Notes: generated by a model not told the origin, from the letters alone. DNA of 15,253 bases from a candidate division CSSED10-310 bacterium (GCA_016929305.1 JAFGJC010000047.1:1-15253), one strand, 5' to 3'; counted from the stretch's first letter, positions 6,536 through 15,022 are shown. Numbers and translations: made by a program.

Positions 6536-7777
6536 ATGGCCAAACTGCAGCCTTTTCGAGCTTACCGCCCTGTGCTTGGTCTGGAAAGCAAAATCGCCTC
6601 GCCCCCCTATGATGTAATCAATTCGAAAGAAGCGAGAATCATGGCTGCCGGAAATCAGCATTCTTTTCTGCATGTCGTCAAACCGGAAATTGATCTTGAT
6701 GAATCGATCGACACTCATGACGAACGGGTTTATGCCAAGGCTCGGGAAAACTTCCAAAACTTCATTACGGAAGGATTCCTGATCCGTGAAGAAATACCGT
6801 CATTATATTTGTACCGGCTGGTGATGGGAGAGCATTGGCAGATCGGGCTTGTCGCAGGCGTCAGCGTACTTGAATATGAAACGGATAAAATAAAAAAACA
6901 TGAACTGACACGGAAAGACAAGGAGGATGATCGGACGCGGCATGTGGATGTCGTCAATGCGAATGCCGGTCCAGTTTTTCTGACCTACCGGTCACAACCT
7001 GAAATCGACGCTAAAATAGCATGCCTCTGTCAAAACATACCAATCTATGATTTTACGGCGAATGATGGCATCAAACACACCATCTGGGTTATCTCACATC
7101 CTTACGATCTGGACGAAATCCGGCACCTTTTCACACAGGTGCCGGATCTGTATGTTGCCGATGGGCATCATCGAAGCGCTTCCGCAGCACGGGTCGGTGC
7201 TGCCCGGCGTGCAATAGATCCGTCCCCCTCCGGTGAAAAGGTATACGACTATTTTCTTGCCGTGCTGTTTCCGCACGATCAACTGGCAATTCTGGATTAC
7301 AATCGTGTCGTAAAAGATTTGAACGGTTTGAGCCGGGAAGCGTTTCTGAAAGCCGTGTCTCGGAACTTCATCGTCGCACCGGCATCTCAGCCAAAGCCTG
7401 AGCAGCCCAATATGTTCGGCATGTATCTGCCGGGTCAATGGTACCGACTTCAAACCAAACCAGGAACATTTCCATCGAATGATCCCGTGAAAAGTCTTGA
7501 TGTTTCGATACTGCAAGATAATCTGCTGGCACCGGTACTCGGAATCCATGATCCCAGAACGGATACTCGCATCGATTTCGTGGGCGGTATCCGGGGAACC
7601 AACGAACTCGAACAGCGGGTCAATGACGGCGAGGCCGTGGCGTTTGCCATGTTCCCCACTTCTATCGATCAACTCATGTCCATTGCCGATGCCGGTAAAG
7701 TCATGCCACCGAAATCCACCTGGTTCGAACCAAAACTCCGTTCCGGCCTGATCGTCAGATCTCTGGAGGATATCTGA
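6536..7777 (+). CDS. DUF1015 family protein (ParB/sulfiredoxin-like fold; possible amino-acid kinase)
   Basis: This 413-residue cytoplasmic protein has the family's hallmarks in order: PPYDVI (23-28), SFLHVVKPEIDL (43-54), GLVAGVSVLEYE (104-115), KKHELTRKDKEDDR (120-133), GPVFLTY (145-151), YVADGHHRSASAARVG (206-221) and a following FPHDQL segment. The length matches the family. As I recall, DUF1015 is related to ParB/Srx-fold enzymes that include free-serine kinases (SerK, SbnI), and members often sit with serine biosynthesis genes. That makes a kinase acting on serine or a similar hydroxy amino acid such as homoserine a reasonable but unproven inference. AAAGGAGGT at 6518-6526 precedes ATG 6536. 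It directly follows the unknown 421-residue protein and probably shares its transcript. Confidence 0.88.
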   Translation: MAKLQPFRAYRPVLGLESKIASPPYDVINSKEARIMAAGNQHSFLHVVKPEIDLDESIDTHDERVYAKARENFQNFITEGFLIREEIPSLYLYRLVMGEHWQIGLVAGVSVLEYETDKIKKHELTRKDKEDDRTRHVDVVNANAGPVFLTYRSQPEIDAKIACLCQNIPIYDFTANDGIKHTIWVISHPYDLDEIRHLFTQVPDLYVADGHHRSASAARVGAARRAIDPSPSGEKVYDYFLAVLFPHDQLAILDYNRVVKDLNGLSREAFLKAVSRNFIVAPASQPKPEQPNMFGMYLPGQWYRLQTKPGTFPSNDPVKSLDVSILQDNLLAPVLGIHDPRTDTRIDFVGGIRGTNELEQRVNDGEAVAFAMFPTSIDQLMSIADAGKVMPPKSTWFEPKLRSGLIVRSLEDI

Positions 7778-7799
7778 CCCTTGATATCCGGCGTGTACC

Positions 7800-9653
7800 A
7801 TGGGGGCAGCTAACCTGTCATACCGGCGGCGATCACGATCGAAACCCCCGCCGTCAGGTTCAAAAACAATTGTCAGGAATTACCATTCCCTGAAACGGTG
7901 GCTTCCCTTTTTGATAATCATCATTGCCGGTATTGGTGCGTTCGGTTCATCCCTGAATGGGAAATTCATGTGGGATGACGAATACGTCATTTTGAATAAT
8001 CTGTTTATCCGGGATTTAAAGAATCTGCCGGATTTATTTACGTCAGAGTATTTTGCGCCTTCCGATATCGGTCATTATACACAATCCGGGGAGGAAAGTT
8101 ACCGGCCTGTCGTCACACTGACGCATTTCATTGATTATGCACTGTTCAAACTGAATCCCGTAGGATATCACGCAGGTAATCTACTCTTCCATCTTGCCAC
8201 GGCGATAGCATTATACCTTCTCCTGATGAATCTGAGTCTGCCGGTGCCGGCGGCATTGCCGGGAGCTCTACTCTTTGCCGTTCACCCCGTCAATTCCGAA
8301 ACGGTAAACATGATATCCTACAGAGAGGATCTACTCGCCGGCATGTTTCTGTGTCTTGCCCTTGCAGGTTTTCTTCGAAAACGGCCTTTTATGACCGGTT
8401 TGTTTGGTATTTTGGCTTTATTTTCAAAAGAAATGGCATTCACTATGCTGCCGCTGGCTGCTTTATTTCTTATTCTGAATCGATCGGTATGGCGGCAGTA
8501 TATACCGGCACTCTCCGTCATCGTTTTGATTACTATCGGTTATTCCACAGCGATATTCGGCGGTTTTGCCGGTAGCAGTTTGGCACCTTCAGAATATCCT
8601 GGCGGATCTTTCGGATCCGCCATGGCGACATCCGCCAGGGTTGTCATGCATTATCTTCAACTGTTTGTCTGGCCCTCACACCTGGCTGTCGATATGCATT
8701 TCCTTCCCTCCGAATCTTTCTTTGATATCCGGGCTCTCGGAGGAATACTCCTGTTAACCGGTATCATCTCTTTCACATCGCTGTGGAGATGTTCCTGGCA
8801 GCTTCGTTATTTGATCCTATGGTTTTTTATTGCATTGATTCCGGTTTCGGGTGTCTATCCGATTAAAAATTTTGTGGCGGAACGATATATGTATATTCCG
8901 GTAATGGGTTTATGCGGTGTTGCGGGAATAGGGTTTTCCTGGCTGTATCGACACGGATCAGGTGTCAGGAATGCCGCGCTGGGTGGATTGGTTGTTGTTG
9001 TTTTCGCTGGTATGTTTGCCAACAATCTTCGAAATGCCATCTGGTGGGAGGAAACACGTTTTTTCCAGGAAATGGTTCGCGCTAATCCCTTCAGTTACAA
9101 AGGACATACCGGCCTCGCTCTGGCCAGTCATCGCCGGGGAGATTTAGAAAGTGCAATCTTTCACCTGAAACAAGCAGTGACCATTCGACCGGACAATGTC
9201 ATTGCACTGTATAATCTGGGATGCATGATGCTTGAAAAAAAGGAGCTTGATGATGCCATATCCTGCTACCGGTCGGTTCTAATACTGGATCCGGGGTTCA
9301 CCGAATCCCATTATCAGCTGGGGCTTGCGCTATTGGAAAAAGGAAACGCGGATGAAGCGGAACAGTCCTTCCGCAAAGCGCTGGAATACAATCCCAATTT
9401 TATTCCGGCGCAGTTCATGTTTGGCGTAGTCCTGCAAAACAGAGGTGAGTATCAGGAAGCGGCATCGGTGTATCAGCGCATTCTGAACCGCGACGGGACC
9501 TACGCCAAAGCTCATAAAAATCTTGGACTTATCTATCTTAACAATTTAGATCGGCCGGCAGATGCTGCCGAACATCTTGACCGTTATCTGAAACTTGTCC
9601 CGAATGATCCGCAGGCGGAACTGATTCGAAGTGTTATCCGGAATATTCGGTGA
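7800..9653 (+). CDS. TMTC-like GT-C membrane protein with C-terminal TPR repeats
   Basis: This 617-residue protein has a basic N-terminal tail (about 33 residues) followed by roughly ten hydrophobic membrane segments up to about residue 405. The extracytoplasmic WDDEY (58-62) corresponds to the acidic motif of GT-C transferases. YRPVVTLTHFIDYALF, HPVNSETVNMISYREDLLAG and NFVAERYMYIPVMGLC are typical of TMTC/DUF1736-type proteins that transfer sugars from polyprenyl-phosphate carriers. From about residue 435 to the end, at least four tetratricopeptide repeats follow (the A..NLG / A...Y...L pattern), probably for protein binding. The likely role is glycosylation at the membrane; the substrate is unknown. 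The start at 7800 has no clear ribosome binding site and is the least certain part. It lies 22 nt behind the DUF1015 gene, so it may be read through from the threonine operon. Confidence 0.88.
   Translation: MGAANLSYRRRSRSKPPPSGSKTIVRNYHSLKRWLPFLIIIIAGIGAFGSSLNGKFMWDDEYVILNNLFIRDLKNLPDLFTSEYFAPSDIGHYTQSGEESYRPVVTLTHFIDYALFKLNPVGYHAGNLLFHLATAIALYLLLMNLSLPVPAALPGALLFAVHPVNSETVNMISYREDLLAGMFLCLALAGFLRKRPFMTGLFGILALFSKEMAFTMLPLAALFLILNRSVWRQYIPALSVIVLITIGYSTAIFGGFAGSSLAPSEYPGGSFGSAMATSARVVMHYLQLFVWPSHLAVDMHFLPSESFFDIRALGGILLLTGIISFTSLWRCSWQLRYLILWFFIALIPVSGVYPIKNFVAERYMYIPVMGLCGVAGIGFSWLYRHGSGVRNAALGGLVVVVFAGMFANNLRNAIWWEETRFFQEMVRANPFSYKGHTGLALASHRRGDLESAIFHLKQAVTIRPDNVIALYNLGCMMLEKKELDDAISCYRSVLILDPGFTESHYQLGLALLEKGNADEAEQSFRKALEYNPNFIPAQFMFGVVLQNRGEYQEAASVYQRILNRDGTYAKAHKNLGLIYLNNLDRPADAAEHLDRYLKLVPNDPQAELIRSVIRNIR
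8600..8622. repeat. Perfect 9-bp inverted repeat inside the TMTC-like gene
   Basis: TGGCGGATC (8600-8608), a 5-nt loop, then GATCCGCCA (8614-8622). A further ATCCGCCA copy follows at 8630-8637. No T-run follows, so it is not an intrinsic terminator. It encodes part of a Gly/Ser-rich loop in the protein. It could fold in the mRNA or be a chance result of codon use. Confidence 0.5.
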
Positions 9654-9711
9654 TACCGGAAAATTGGCGAGTGCCTTTCGAAATCGGTATATTTCAGGCA
9701 TACTGGTTGCC

Positions 9712-9717
9712 GGGAGG
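9712..9717 (+). promoter_or_regulatory. Ribosome binding site that sets the aldo/keto reductase start
   Basis: GGGAGG lies 5 nt before ATG 9723. A GTG at 9717 is in frame but overlaps this site and would have no ribosome binding site of its own, so 9723 is preferred. Confidence 0.6.
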
Positions 9718-9722
9718 TGGTT

Positions 9723-10817
9723 ATGAATTACAGGGAATATGGAAAAACCGGCAAGAAACTATCCATTATAGGTTTTGGCGGCATGCGTTTTACGCCGGAT
9801 GATGATGAAGGCGTCCGCACAATGGTTCGCGCATCGGAGCTTGGCATCAATTATTTCGACACGGCGCCTGGATACTGCAGGGACAGAAGTGAGATTATTT
9901 TCGGAAAGGCGTTTAAACAGATAAAAAAGCCCTTCTATGTATCAACTAAAAGTTCCGTCTATGCGGAACCTAAAGCGGACGATGTGCGGAAACGAATCGA
10001 TCAGGCGCTGGAACGCATGGGTGTTGACCGGATTCATTTCTTTCATATGTGGTGCATCATGGACTGGGATCATTATAAGCGTGTCATGGCTCCCGGAGGT
10101 CCCTATGAGGGCGCTGTCACGGCCAAACATGAAGGATTGGTGGATCATATCGTGTTTTCAACGCACGCCAACGGTGAGGAAATCCGGAAAATCTGTGAAA
10201 CCGGTCTCTTCGAAGGTGTAACTCTGGGCTACAATATTTTCAATTATACCAACCGGTATGACGGTATCCTGGCCGCACATGAAAACAATATGGGTATCGC
10301 TGTAATGAATCCACTGGGCGGCGGTATGGTTCCTGCAGGTGCCTCCAAACTGAATTTCATCGTCAAAGATACCGATGAAACGGTCGTTCAGGCGGCATTG
10401 CGATTTGTGGTAAGCCATCCGGAAATAACCGTGGCGCTCTCCGGAATGGGAACCGAAGCGCATGTTGAGGAAAATGCTGCGGTCGGTGACCGGATCGAAA
10501 CTCCTGATCCAGCACTCGTCGCCGCGATAAAAGAACAATACAAAGAACTCGGCGAAGCTTTCTGCACAGCCTGTAAATACTGCCTGCCCTGTCCTGAAAA
10601 TATCGATATCCCGTCGGTGCTGTTTGCGTTCAACCACTACCGTATCGGTATGGAAAAAACCGCGAAAGCGTTCTATGGATTCATGAAAAAAGATGGCGGA
10701 GAAAATTGGGTATCACCCGGTAAATGCAGCGACTGCGGGCTATGCGAGACAAAATGCACACAGCATCTACCCATCCGGCAACAGCTGAAAGAGGCGTTTC
10801 GCATCTTTGAAAATTGA
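9723..10817 (+). CDS. Aldo/keto reductase with C-terminal ferredoxin-type 4Fe-4S domain
   Basis: This is a 364-residue cytoplasmic oxidoreductase. The N-terminal TIM barrel carries the aldo/keto reductase tetrad: Asp46 and Tyr51 in FDTAPGY, Lys76 in STKSS and His108 in FFHMW. The C-terminal part has CTACKYCLPCP (Cys281, 284, 287, 290) and CSDCGLCETKC (Cys335, 338, 341, 345), two clusters resembling 4Fe-4S ferredoxin sites. This fused architecture is common in anaerobes and suggests electron exchange with ferredoxin as well as or instead of NAD(P)H. The usual Pro after the last Cys is Thr here. The substrate cannot be told. A 69-nt gap separates it from the TMTC-like gene, so it may have its own promoter, but I see only weak candidates. 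It converges with the next gene, stops 17 nt apart. Confidence 0.93.
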   Translation: MNYREYGKTGKKLSIIGFGGMRFTPDDDEGVRTMVRASELGINYFDTAPGYCRDRSEIIFGKAFKQIKKPFYVSTKSSVYAEPKADDVRKRIDQALERMGVDRIHFFHMWCIMDWDHYKRVMAPGGPYEGAVTAKHEGLVDHIVFSTHANGEEIRKICETGLFEGVTLGYNIFNYTNRYDGILAAHENNMGIAVMNPLGGGMVPAGASKLNFIVKDTDETVVQAALRFVVSHPEITVALSGMGTEAHVEENAAVGDRIETPDPALVAAIKEQYKELGEAFCTACKYCLPCPENIDIPSVLFAFNHYRIGMEKTAKAFYGFMKKDGGENWVSPGKCSDCGLCETKCTQHLPIRQQLKEAFRIFEN

Positions 10818-10834
10818 ATGCCTTGGTTCAACCG

Positions 10835-12454
10835 TTACTTTACCCGGTTGCCTGCGCGGTTTTCAGTGCCGGTATCGGTTTGAGTTGAGGATTCGGCGTT
10901 ATTGCCATTCGAACCTTCCAGCGGCGTTGACAGATCATAAAGAATGACGGGAGCGCCGTAAAAATTCTGATACATGATTACGGGATAACGCTTATCAAGA
11001 TACCGCTTCAGTTCCCTGGCAAAATGGGTGTCGAAAGATTTGGGATCATCAATATCCCATTCTGAAGCAACGAACCATAATCGTTTTGCTCCCGCGATAA
11101 ACCCGTCAACGTCAACAGGATAATCCGGATAATCATCCTTCTGTTCCGGCAACGGAAACAATTCCATAAGATGCGTCAGGTGTTTTCCGTCGATATCCAG
11201 CACTTCTCCCTGAGTTACGCCATTGCGGAATGTGTTATAGAACCAGTAGGGATAGTAGGAGCTGTTGCAGGCATGACCGATGGCATCTCCCGGCTGGAGA
11301 TGATCTCGAATGAACGCAGCGGAGGAATACCACTCTTTCCGGGGCCGAACACAGAAATCCCAGCTGATCCGGTGAAACACGTTTCTGTATTGATAATTCA
11401 GTGCATAAAGCTCGAATAGAACGGCGATACCGATAAACGATAACCTGAGGGGTAAACGGCAACTGACCATACCGGCAGCCGCATAGATGAACAGAGGAAA
11501 ATTGAGAAAGATCAAGTATCTGGCCCAAACGAAATCAAAATCGAACAGAAGACTGACGGCAAGACAATACGCAAAGGGAAGAAGAAACAAACCGATAAAC
11601 ATCAACCCCTGCTTGTTATGCCGGTTTATAAATCCAATGATAACAGCAGCGAATAGTAAGACCGTAAACAGATTGCCGGACCATTCCGGTGGTGCATAAC
11701 CGGCAATCAGAGCCCGTGATATGATGAACGGTGTTTTCCAGGTCGTTGGGGGGACAATGGATTGCCCCTTAATCAGAATTCTGTCTGTTATCCAGAGCAT
11801 CTGGGATACCCACGGCAGGAACAGTATCCCTGCTCCGATCATGCAGCCGCTTAACTGTATTTTTCGTTTGACCGGCTGATGATAAAACCAGATAACCGTG
11901 AACTGGCTTAACACGATAAATATCGAGAAATAATTCGTGTAAAACAGTGCCGTCGTCGACAATGTAAAGACTATAAATGTCCGGTAGGAAGGGTTGCGAA
12001 GAACGGTCAGAAAAATATCCCATGATAAAATAGCCACAAATGAAAAGATCGCATAACAGCGGATTTCCCGTGAATAGTAAATATGAAACGGGGATAATCC
12101 GAAAATGAGCAGGGTTGCCAGCGCTGTTTTTTCTTCAAAAAGCCGGTTGGCAAATCTTCCCGCCATCGCTACGCCGGCCAGACCAAATAAAGCTTCCAGC
12201 AGTCGAATACCGAACAGCGATTTGAAAAAGTGTATCCATAGGGCATGGATCATGCCTGAAAGTGGTGGATAAAACCAGTACCTGCCGGTGAAAAAACGTT
12301 CCCAATGGACTGCTTCATAGACTGTCATGGCTTCGTCGTAAAAAATATCAAATCGTGCCAGGCGGATTATGCGAACCGCTGCGACGAGGATGAAAATCGC
12401 CAGGATCAGATATCTCGCATAATGCGTATTTTCTTGTTGTCTGCGGTAATTCAT
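10835..12454 (-). CDS. GT39/ArnT-like membrane glycosyltransferase (second paralog)
   Basis: This 539-residue polytopic protein starts with a short basic tail and a first membrane helix at about 14-30. FYDEA (38-42) lies in the first outside loop and carries the acidic pair expected of GT-C enzymes. RYWFYPPLSG (58-67) and GLSPFHIYYSREIRCYAIF (119-137) are typical of PMT/ArnT-type transferases that use polyprenyl-phosphate sugars. About ten membrane segments are followed by a soluble C-terminal domain that includes RLWFVASEWDID, and a low-complexity Asn/Thr/Glu tail. It is clearly paralogous to the glycosyltransferase at 13414-15009, over the whole length. It starts 46 nt after the methyltransferase stop with only a weak GGGA ribosome binding site, so it is likely the last gene of this operon in the window. 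The sugar and acceptor are unknown. Confidence 0.9.
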   Translation of the reverse strand: MNYRRQQENTHYARYLILAIFILVAAVRIIRLARFDIFYDEAMTVYEAVHWERFFTGRYWFYPPLSGMIHALWIHFFKSLFGIRLLEALFGLAGVAMAGRFANRLFEEKTALATLLIFGLSPFHIYYSREIRCYAIFSFVAILSWDIFLTVLRNPSYRTFIVFTLSTTALFYTNYFSIFIVLSQFTVIWFYHQPVKRKIQLSGCMIGAGILFLPWVSQMLWITDRILIKGQSIVPPTTWKTPFIISRALIAGYAPPEWSGNLFTVLLFAAVIIGFINRHNKQGLMFIGLFLLPFAYCLAVSLLFDFDFVWARYLIFLNFPLFIYAAAGMVSCRLPLRLSFIGIAVLFELYALNYQYRNVFHRISWDFCVRPRKEWYSSAAFIRDHLQPGDAIGHACNSSYYPYWFYNTFRNGVTQGEVLDIDGKHLTHLMELFPLPEQKDDYPDYPVDVDGFIAGAKRLWFVASEWDIDDPKSFDTHFARELKRYLDKRYPVIMYQNFYGAPVILYDLSTPLEGSNGNNAESSTQTDTGTENRAGNRVK

Positions 12455-12500
12455 TTGTTTCCCGAAGGTATGGCAAGATTACTGTGAAGCCTGCACATAT

Positions 12501-13427
12501 TCAAGCATATACTGGTTTACCGGTTTTTTTTGCATACACGGTCATTCTGAAACCATTATGTTGAAGTTTCATTCCAAGGGTTTCGATCAACCGGATAGCC
12601 GCCAGCTGCACTGGAGATACCGGCTGCCCGGGACGCCTCGTGTCGTATGGCATCACCTGCCAGTGAACGGTCAGGAACCCGGAAGAAACCAGCAGTTTTT
12701 GGAGGGTTTCGGGAGTGTAAAAAGCGACATGCAACGAACCGAAAATGTCCGTGACAGGTTTTCGGATACCCCAATTCCATAATATATCAGCAATTTTAAC
12801 CAGCAGGCTTCTGTGGTTTGGAGTGTAGACTACGAGATGTCCGTTTGCTTTCAGATATCCGCGAAGCCGCTTCATCACCGAGACAGGATTCGGCAGGTGT
12901 TCAAGGATGTCGATCATAGTTATCAGATCGTATTTACGTGTCAGTTCGATGGATTCGACATCGCCGACATATACCCTGAAACCCTTGCCCCTGGCCTTAT
13001 CGGCAAGCATCGGGGAAACATCCAAACCCTCCGCATCAAATCCGCAGCTTCTGACCACCTCCAGAAATGAACCGGCTCCGCAACCGATATCAAGGCTCAC
13101 CGGATCGCTTGTTTGCATGATCTGCTGAATACATTCATGTTCAAGAATAGTATGACACAGTGAAAAGGTGCTGCGGCTCCGTACATATTTTCCATTTTTC
13201 AATACTGCGTCGGCATAGGTGTCATCATAATACGTAACCGGGTTGCCCCGTATACGCTTGAAAATCATTCCACAGTTTTCGCATTGAAAGATGTTTCCGG
13301 GAACACCCCCGGCGCCAAGCTGTCCGTACAGCGATAGCGGATAAAGCAGCGATGGGTTTTCCGATCCGCAGATGATACAGGATAGCTTGCTGTTTTCCGG
13401 GAATGAGTTCATATCAGCGTTTGGCAT
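12501..13427 (-). CDS. Class I SAM-dependent methyltransferase with N-terminal zinc-ribbon motif
   Basis: This is a 308-residue protein. The N-terminal Cys17-x2-Cys20 and Cys49-x2-Cys52 pairs probably bind zinc, as in sugar and other small-molecule methyltransferases with this layout. The Rossmann core has SLDIGCGAGSF (111-121, SAM binding motif I), Asp136 in GLDVSP (ribose contact), DVESI (156-160) and DILEHLPNP (173-181), followed by GHLVVYTPNH. It fits the Methyltransf_23 group. Placed between two GT-C glycosyltransferases, it may methylate the glycan or lipid-linked sugar they use. The ATG at 13427 overlaps the upstream gene end by 14 nt. An alternative ATG at 13412 begins just after the upstream TGA. 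Neither has a clear ribosome binding site, and translational coupling is likely. Confidence 0.9.
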   Translation of the reverse strand: MPNADMNSFPENSKLSCIICGSENPSLLYPLSLYGQLGAGGVPGNIFQCENCGMIFKRIRGNPVTYYDDTYADAVLKNGKYVRSRSTFSLCHTILEHECIQQIMQTSDPVSLDIGCGAGSFLEVVRSCGFDAEGLDVSPMLADKARGKGFRVYVGDVESIELTRKYDLITMIDILEHLPNPVSVMKRLRGYLKANGHLVVYTPNHRSLLVKIADILWNWGIRKPVTDIFGSLHVAFYTPETLQKLLVSSGFLTVHWQVMPYDTRRPGQPVSPVQLAAIRLIETLGMKLQHNGFRMTVYAKKTGKPVYA

Positions 13428-15009
13428 CCAGGGTGATCCGATTGGAGGATTCGCTCACTGAAACTGACTCCGTCAACGAATACAGAGTCAACGGAGCTCC
13501 ATAATAATCAAGTGTGTCTATAATCGGAAACCGCGCATTGAGATTCCGGGTCAGCAGGTGCATGAATTGTGTGTCGAAGCTGTCCGGAGAATCGATATCC
13601 CATTCAGAAGCGACAAACCATAGGCGCTGGTACTGTGACGGCAAATATTTAATTTCAATGGGAACAGCAAGATATTCGTATGAAAATTCCGGCATTCCGT
13701 ACGTTTTGGCCAGGTAATTGGCGTGAAGATGATCGATATCCAGAAGAACGCCGTGATTCATGCCGTAATGGACGGTCAGATAATACCAGTAGGGAAATGT
13801 TGAACTCAGGCATGCGTGTCCGATAACATCGCCCTCCTGATAATGATGGCGGATATACTCCGCCGACCGGTACCATTCTTTTTTGGGACGCACACCCTGT
13901 CCCCAATGGAGCTGGTGAAAGATATTCCGGTACTGGAAGCTTAAGGAAAGCAGGAAAGATCCTGAAATAAGAACAGTTATCAGGATACGCGGAATCCGGT
14001 TCAAGAATATCATACCGTGAGCGGCAAACAGACACATTGGAACGGTCAGAAAAGCGACATAGCGCGGCCACAAATAGTTATAATCCATGATGACACCCGT
14101 TGCCAGGCATATCAACAGGGGAAGTGCAAACATACCGATGAAACAGAGTGCCGGCATACGTTTGCCGTTAATGACAGACAGTCCGATCAATCCTCCCAAA
14201 ACGATCAACAGGCCGTCAGCGAGCCATGTGGGTGATTCATAACCGCCGGCGATTATTCGAAGAACATGGTAAACCGTTTTTAAGGTTACGGGAGCGGCGA
14301 TGTAGGTTCCATGGTTCATTAGCCGGTCGGTAAACCATAACATTCTTGAAACCCAGAAAAGGTAGCAGGTTCCGGCAAGAATCATGTAAACAGCAATTCT
14401 TGTTTTCCATTTCCAGGAACGATTGATCATCAGCATCGTTCCGGCGAGACCTGCGATTACGAATCCGGAATAATAATGAGTGTACAGCAACGCTATCAAC
14501 ATCAGGCTGAATCCGATCAATTTGGGAGTCGTATCCTTGTCGATGATAGTGATAAATATATACCAGCATGCGGAATACAGGAGCGTAAACAGAGCATAAT
14601 TGCGTATTTCGCGCGAGTAGTAGACATGCAGTGGTGATAATCCGAAAAGAATCAGACTGATAAAAGCTGTACTTCGGGTGAACAGTTGTTTTGCCGTGTA
14701 ATATACAATAATGACAGTTCCGAGCCCGGCGAGCACAGAAAACAGGCGTATCCAGAGCAGATGTGTTGAACATTTGATCCAGATTGCCGTCAACAAGCCG
14801 TGAAGCGGCGGGTAAAACCAGTAATGTCCCCAGAAAAATCCTTTCCAGGTGAAAGCTTCGTAAACGGTTATCGCCTCATCATAAAAAATATCCAGTCGCG
14901 TCAAGCGCCAGCTCCTCAGAGCTGCGATACAAACGAAAACGAAAAGGGCACCATATTCCGTATGGAATAATCCTGCCAGCCTGTTGAGTCGCCGGTGTGT
15001 GCCTTTCAC
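13414..15009 (-). CDS. GT39/ArnT-like membrane glycosyltransferase (first paralog), GTG start
   Basis: With the GTG start at 15009 this is a 531-residue polytopic GT-C protein, close to the 539 of its paralog. IFYDEAITVYEAF (41-53) gives the outside acidic pair; HYWFYPPLHG and GLSPLHVYYSREIRNYALF follow as in the paralog, then about ten membrane helices and a soluble C-terminal part with RPKKEWYRSAEYI, GHACLSS and RLWFVASEWDID. An in-frame ATG at 15228 would add 73 residues, but these are hydrophilic, have no counterpart in the paralog, and lie on DNA read in another frame by the end of an upstream gene. GAGGAAG at 15016-15022 is well placed before the GTG. It is likely to transfer a sugar from a polyprenyl phosphate to a lipid, glycan or protein on the outer face of the membrane. 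Confidence 0.88.
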   Translation of the reverse strand: MKGTHRRLNRLAGLFHTEYGALFVFVCIAALRSWRLTRLDIFYDEAITVYEAFTWKGFFWGHYWFYPPLHGLLTAIWIKCSTHLLWIRLFSVLAGLGTVIIVYYTAKQLFTRSTAFISLILFGLSPLHVYYSREIRNYALFTLLYSACWYIFITIIDKDTTPKLIGFSLMLIALLYTHYYSGFVIAGLAGTMLMINRSWKWKTRIAVYMILAGTCYLFWVSRMLWFTDRLMNHGTYIAAPVTLKTVYHVLRIIAGGYESPTWLADGLLIVLGGLIGLSVINGKRMPALCFIGMFALPLLICLATGVIMDYNYLWPRYVAFLTVPMCLFAAHGMIFLNRIPRILITVLISGSFLLSLSFQYRNIFHQLHWGQGVRPKKEWYRSAEYIRHHYQEGDVIGHACLSSTFPYWYYLTVHYGMNHGVLLDIDHLHANYLAKTYGMPEFSYEYLAVPIEIKYLPSQYQRLWFVASEWDIDSPDSFDTQFMHLLTRNLNARFPIIDTLDYYGAPLTLYSLTESVSVSESSNRITLDAKR

Positions 15010-15015
15010 AGATCG

Positions 15016-15022
15016 CTTCCTC
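15016..15022 (-). promoter_or_regulatory. Ribosome binding site overlapping the upstream stop codon
   Basis: GAGGAAG on the minus strand overlaps the TGA (15021-15023) that ends the upstream gene and sits 6 nt before GTG 15009. The stop, ribosome binding site and start are compressed as in translationally coupled operon genes. This decides the start of the first glycosyltransferase. Confidence 0.65.

Noticed and set aside
6146..6757. Long minus-strand open frame of 203 codons across the unknown gene and DUF1015
   Set aside because: It spans the junction of two well-supported plus-strand genes and its composition is not protein-like.
9664..9694. Possible promoter for the aldo/keto reductase (TTGGCG and TATATT)
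   Set aside because: The spacer is 19 nt and both boxes are weak; not enough to call.
10829..10850. Possible bidirectional terminator between the convergent genes (CAACCG, 10-nt loop, CGGTTG)
   Set aside because: The stem is only 6 bp with a long loop, and neither strand has a T-run after it.
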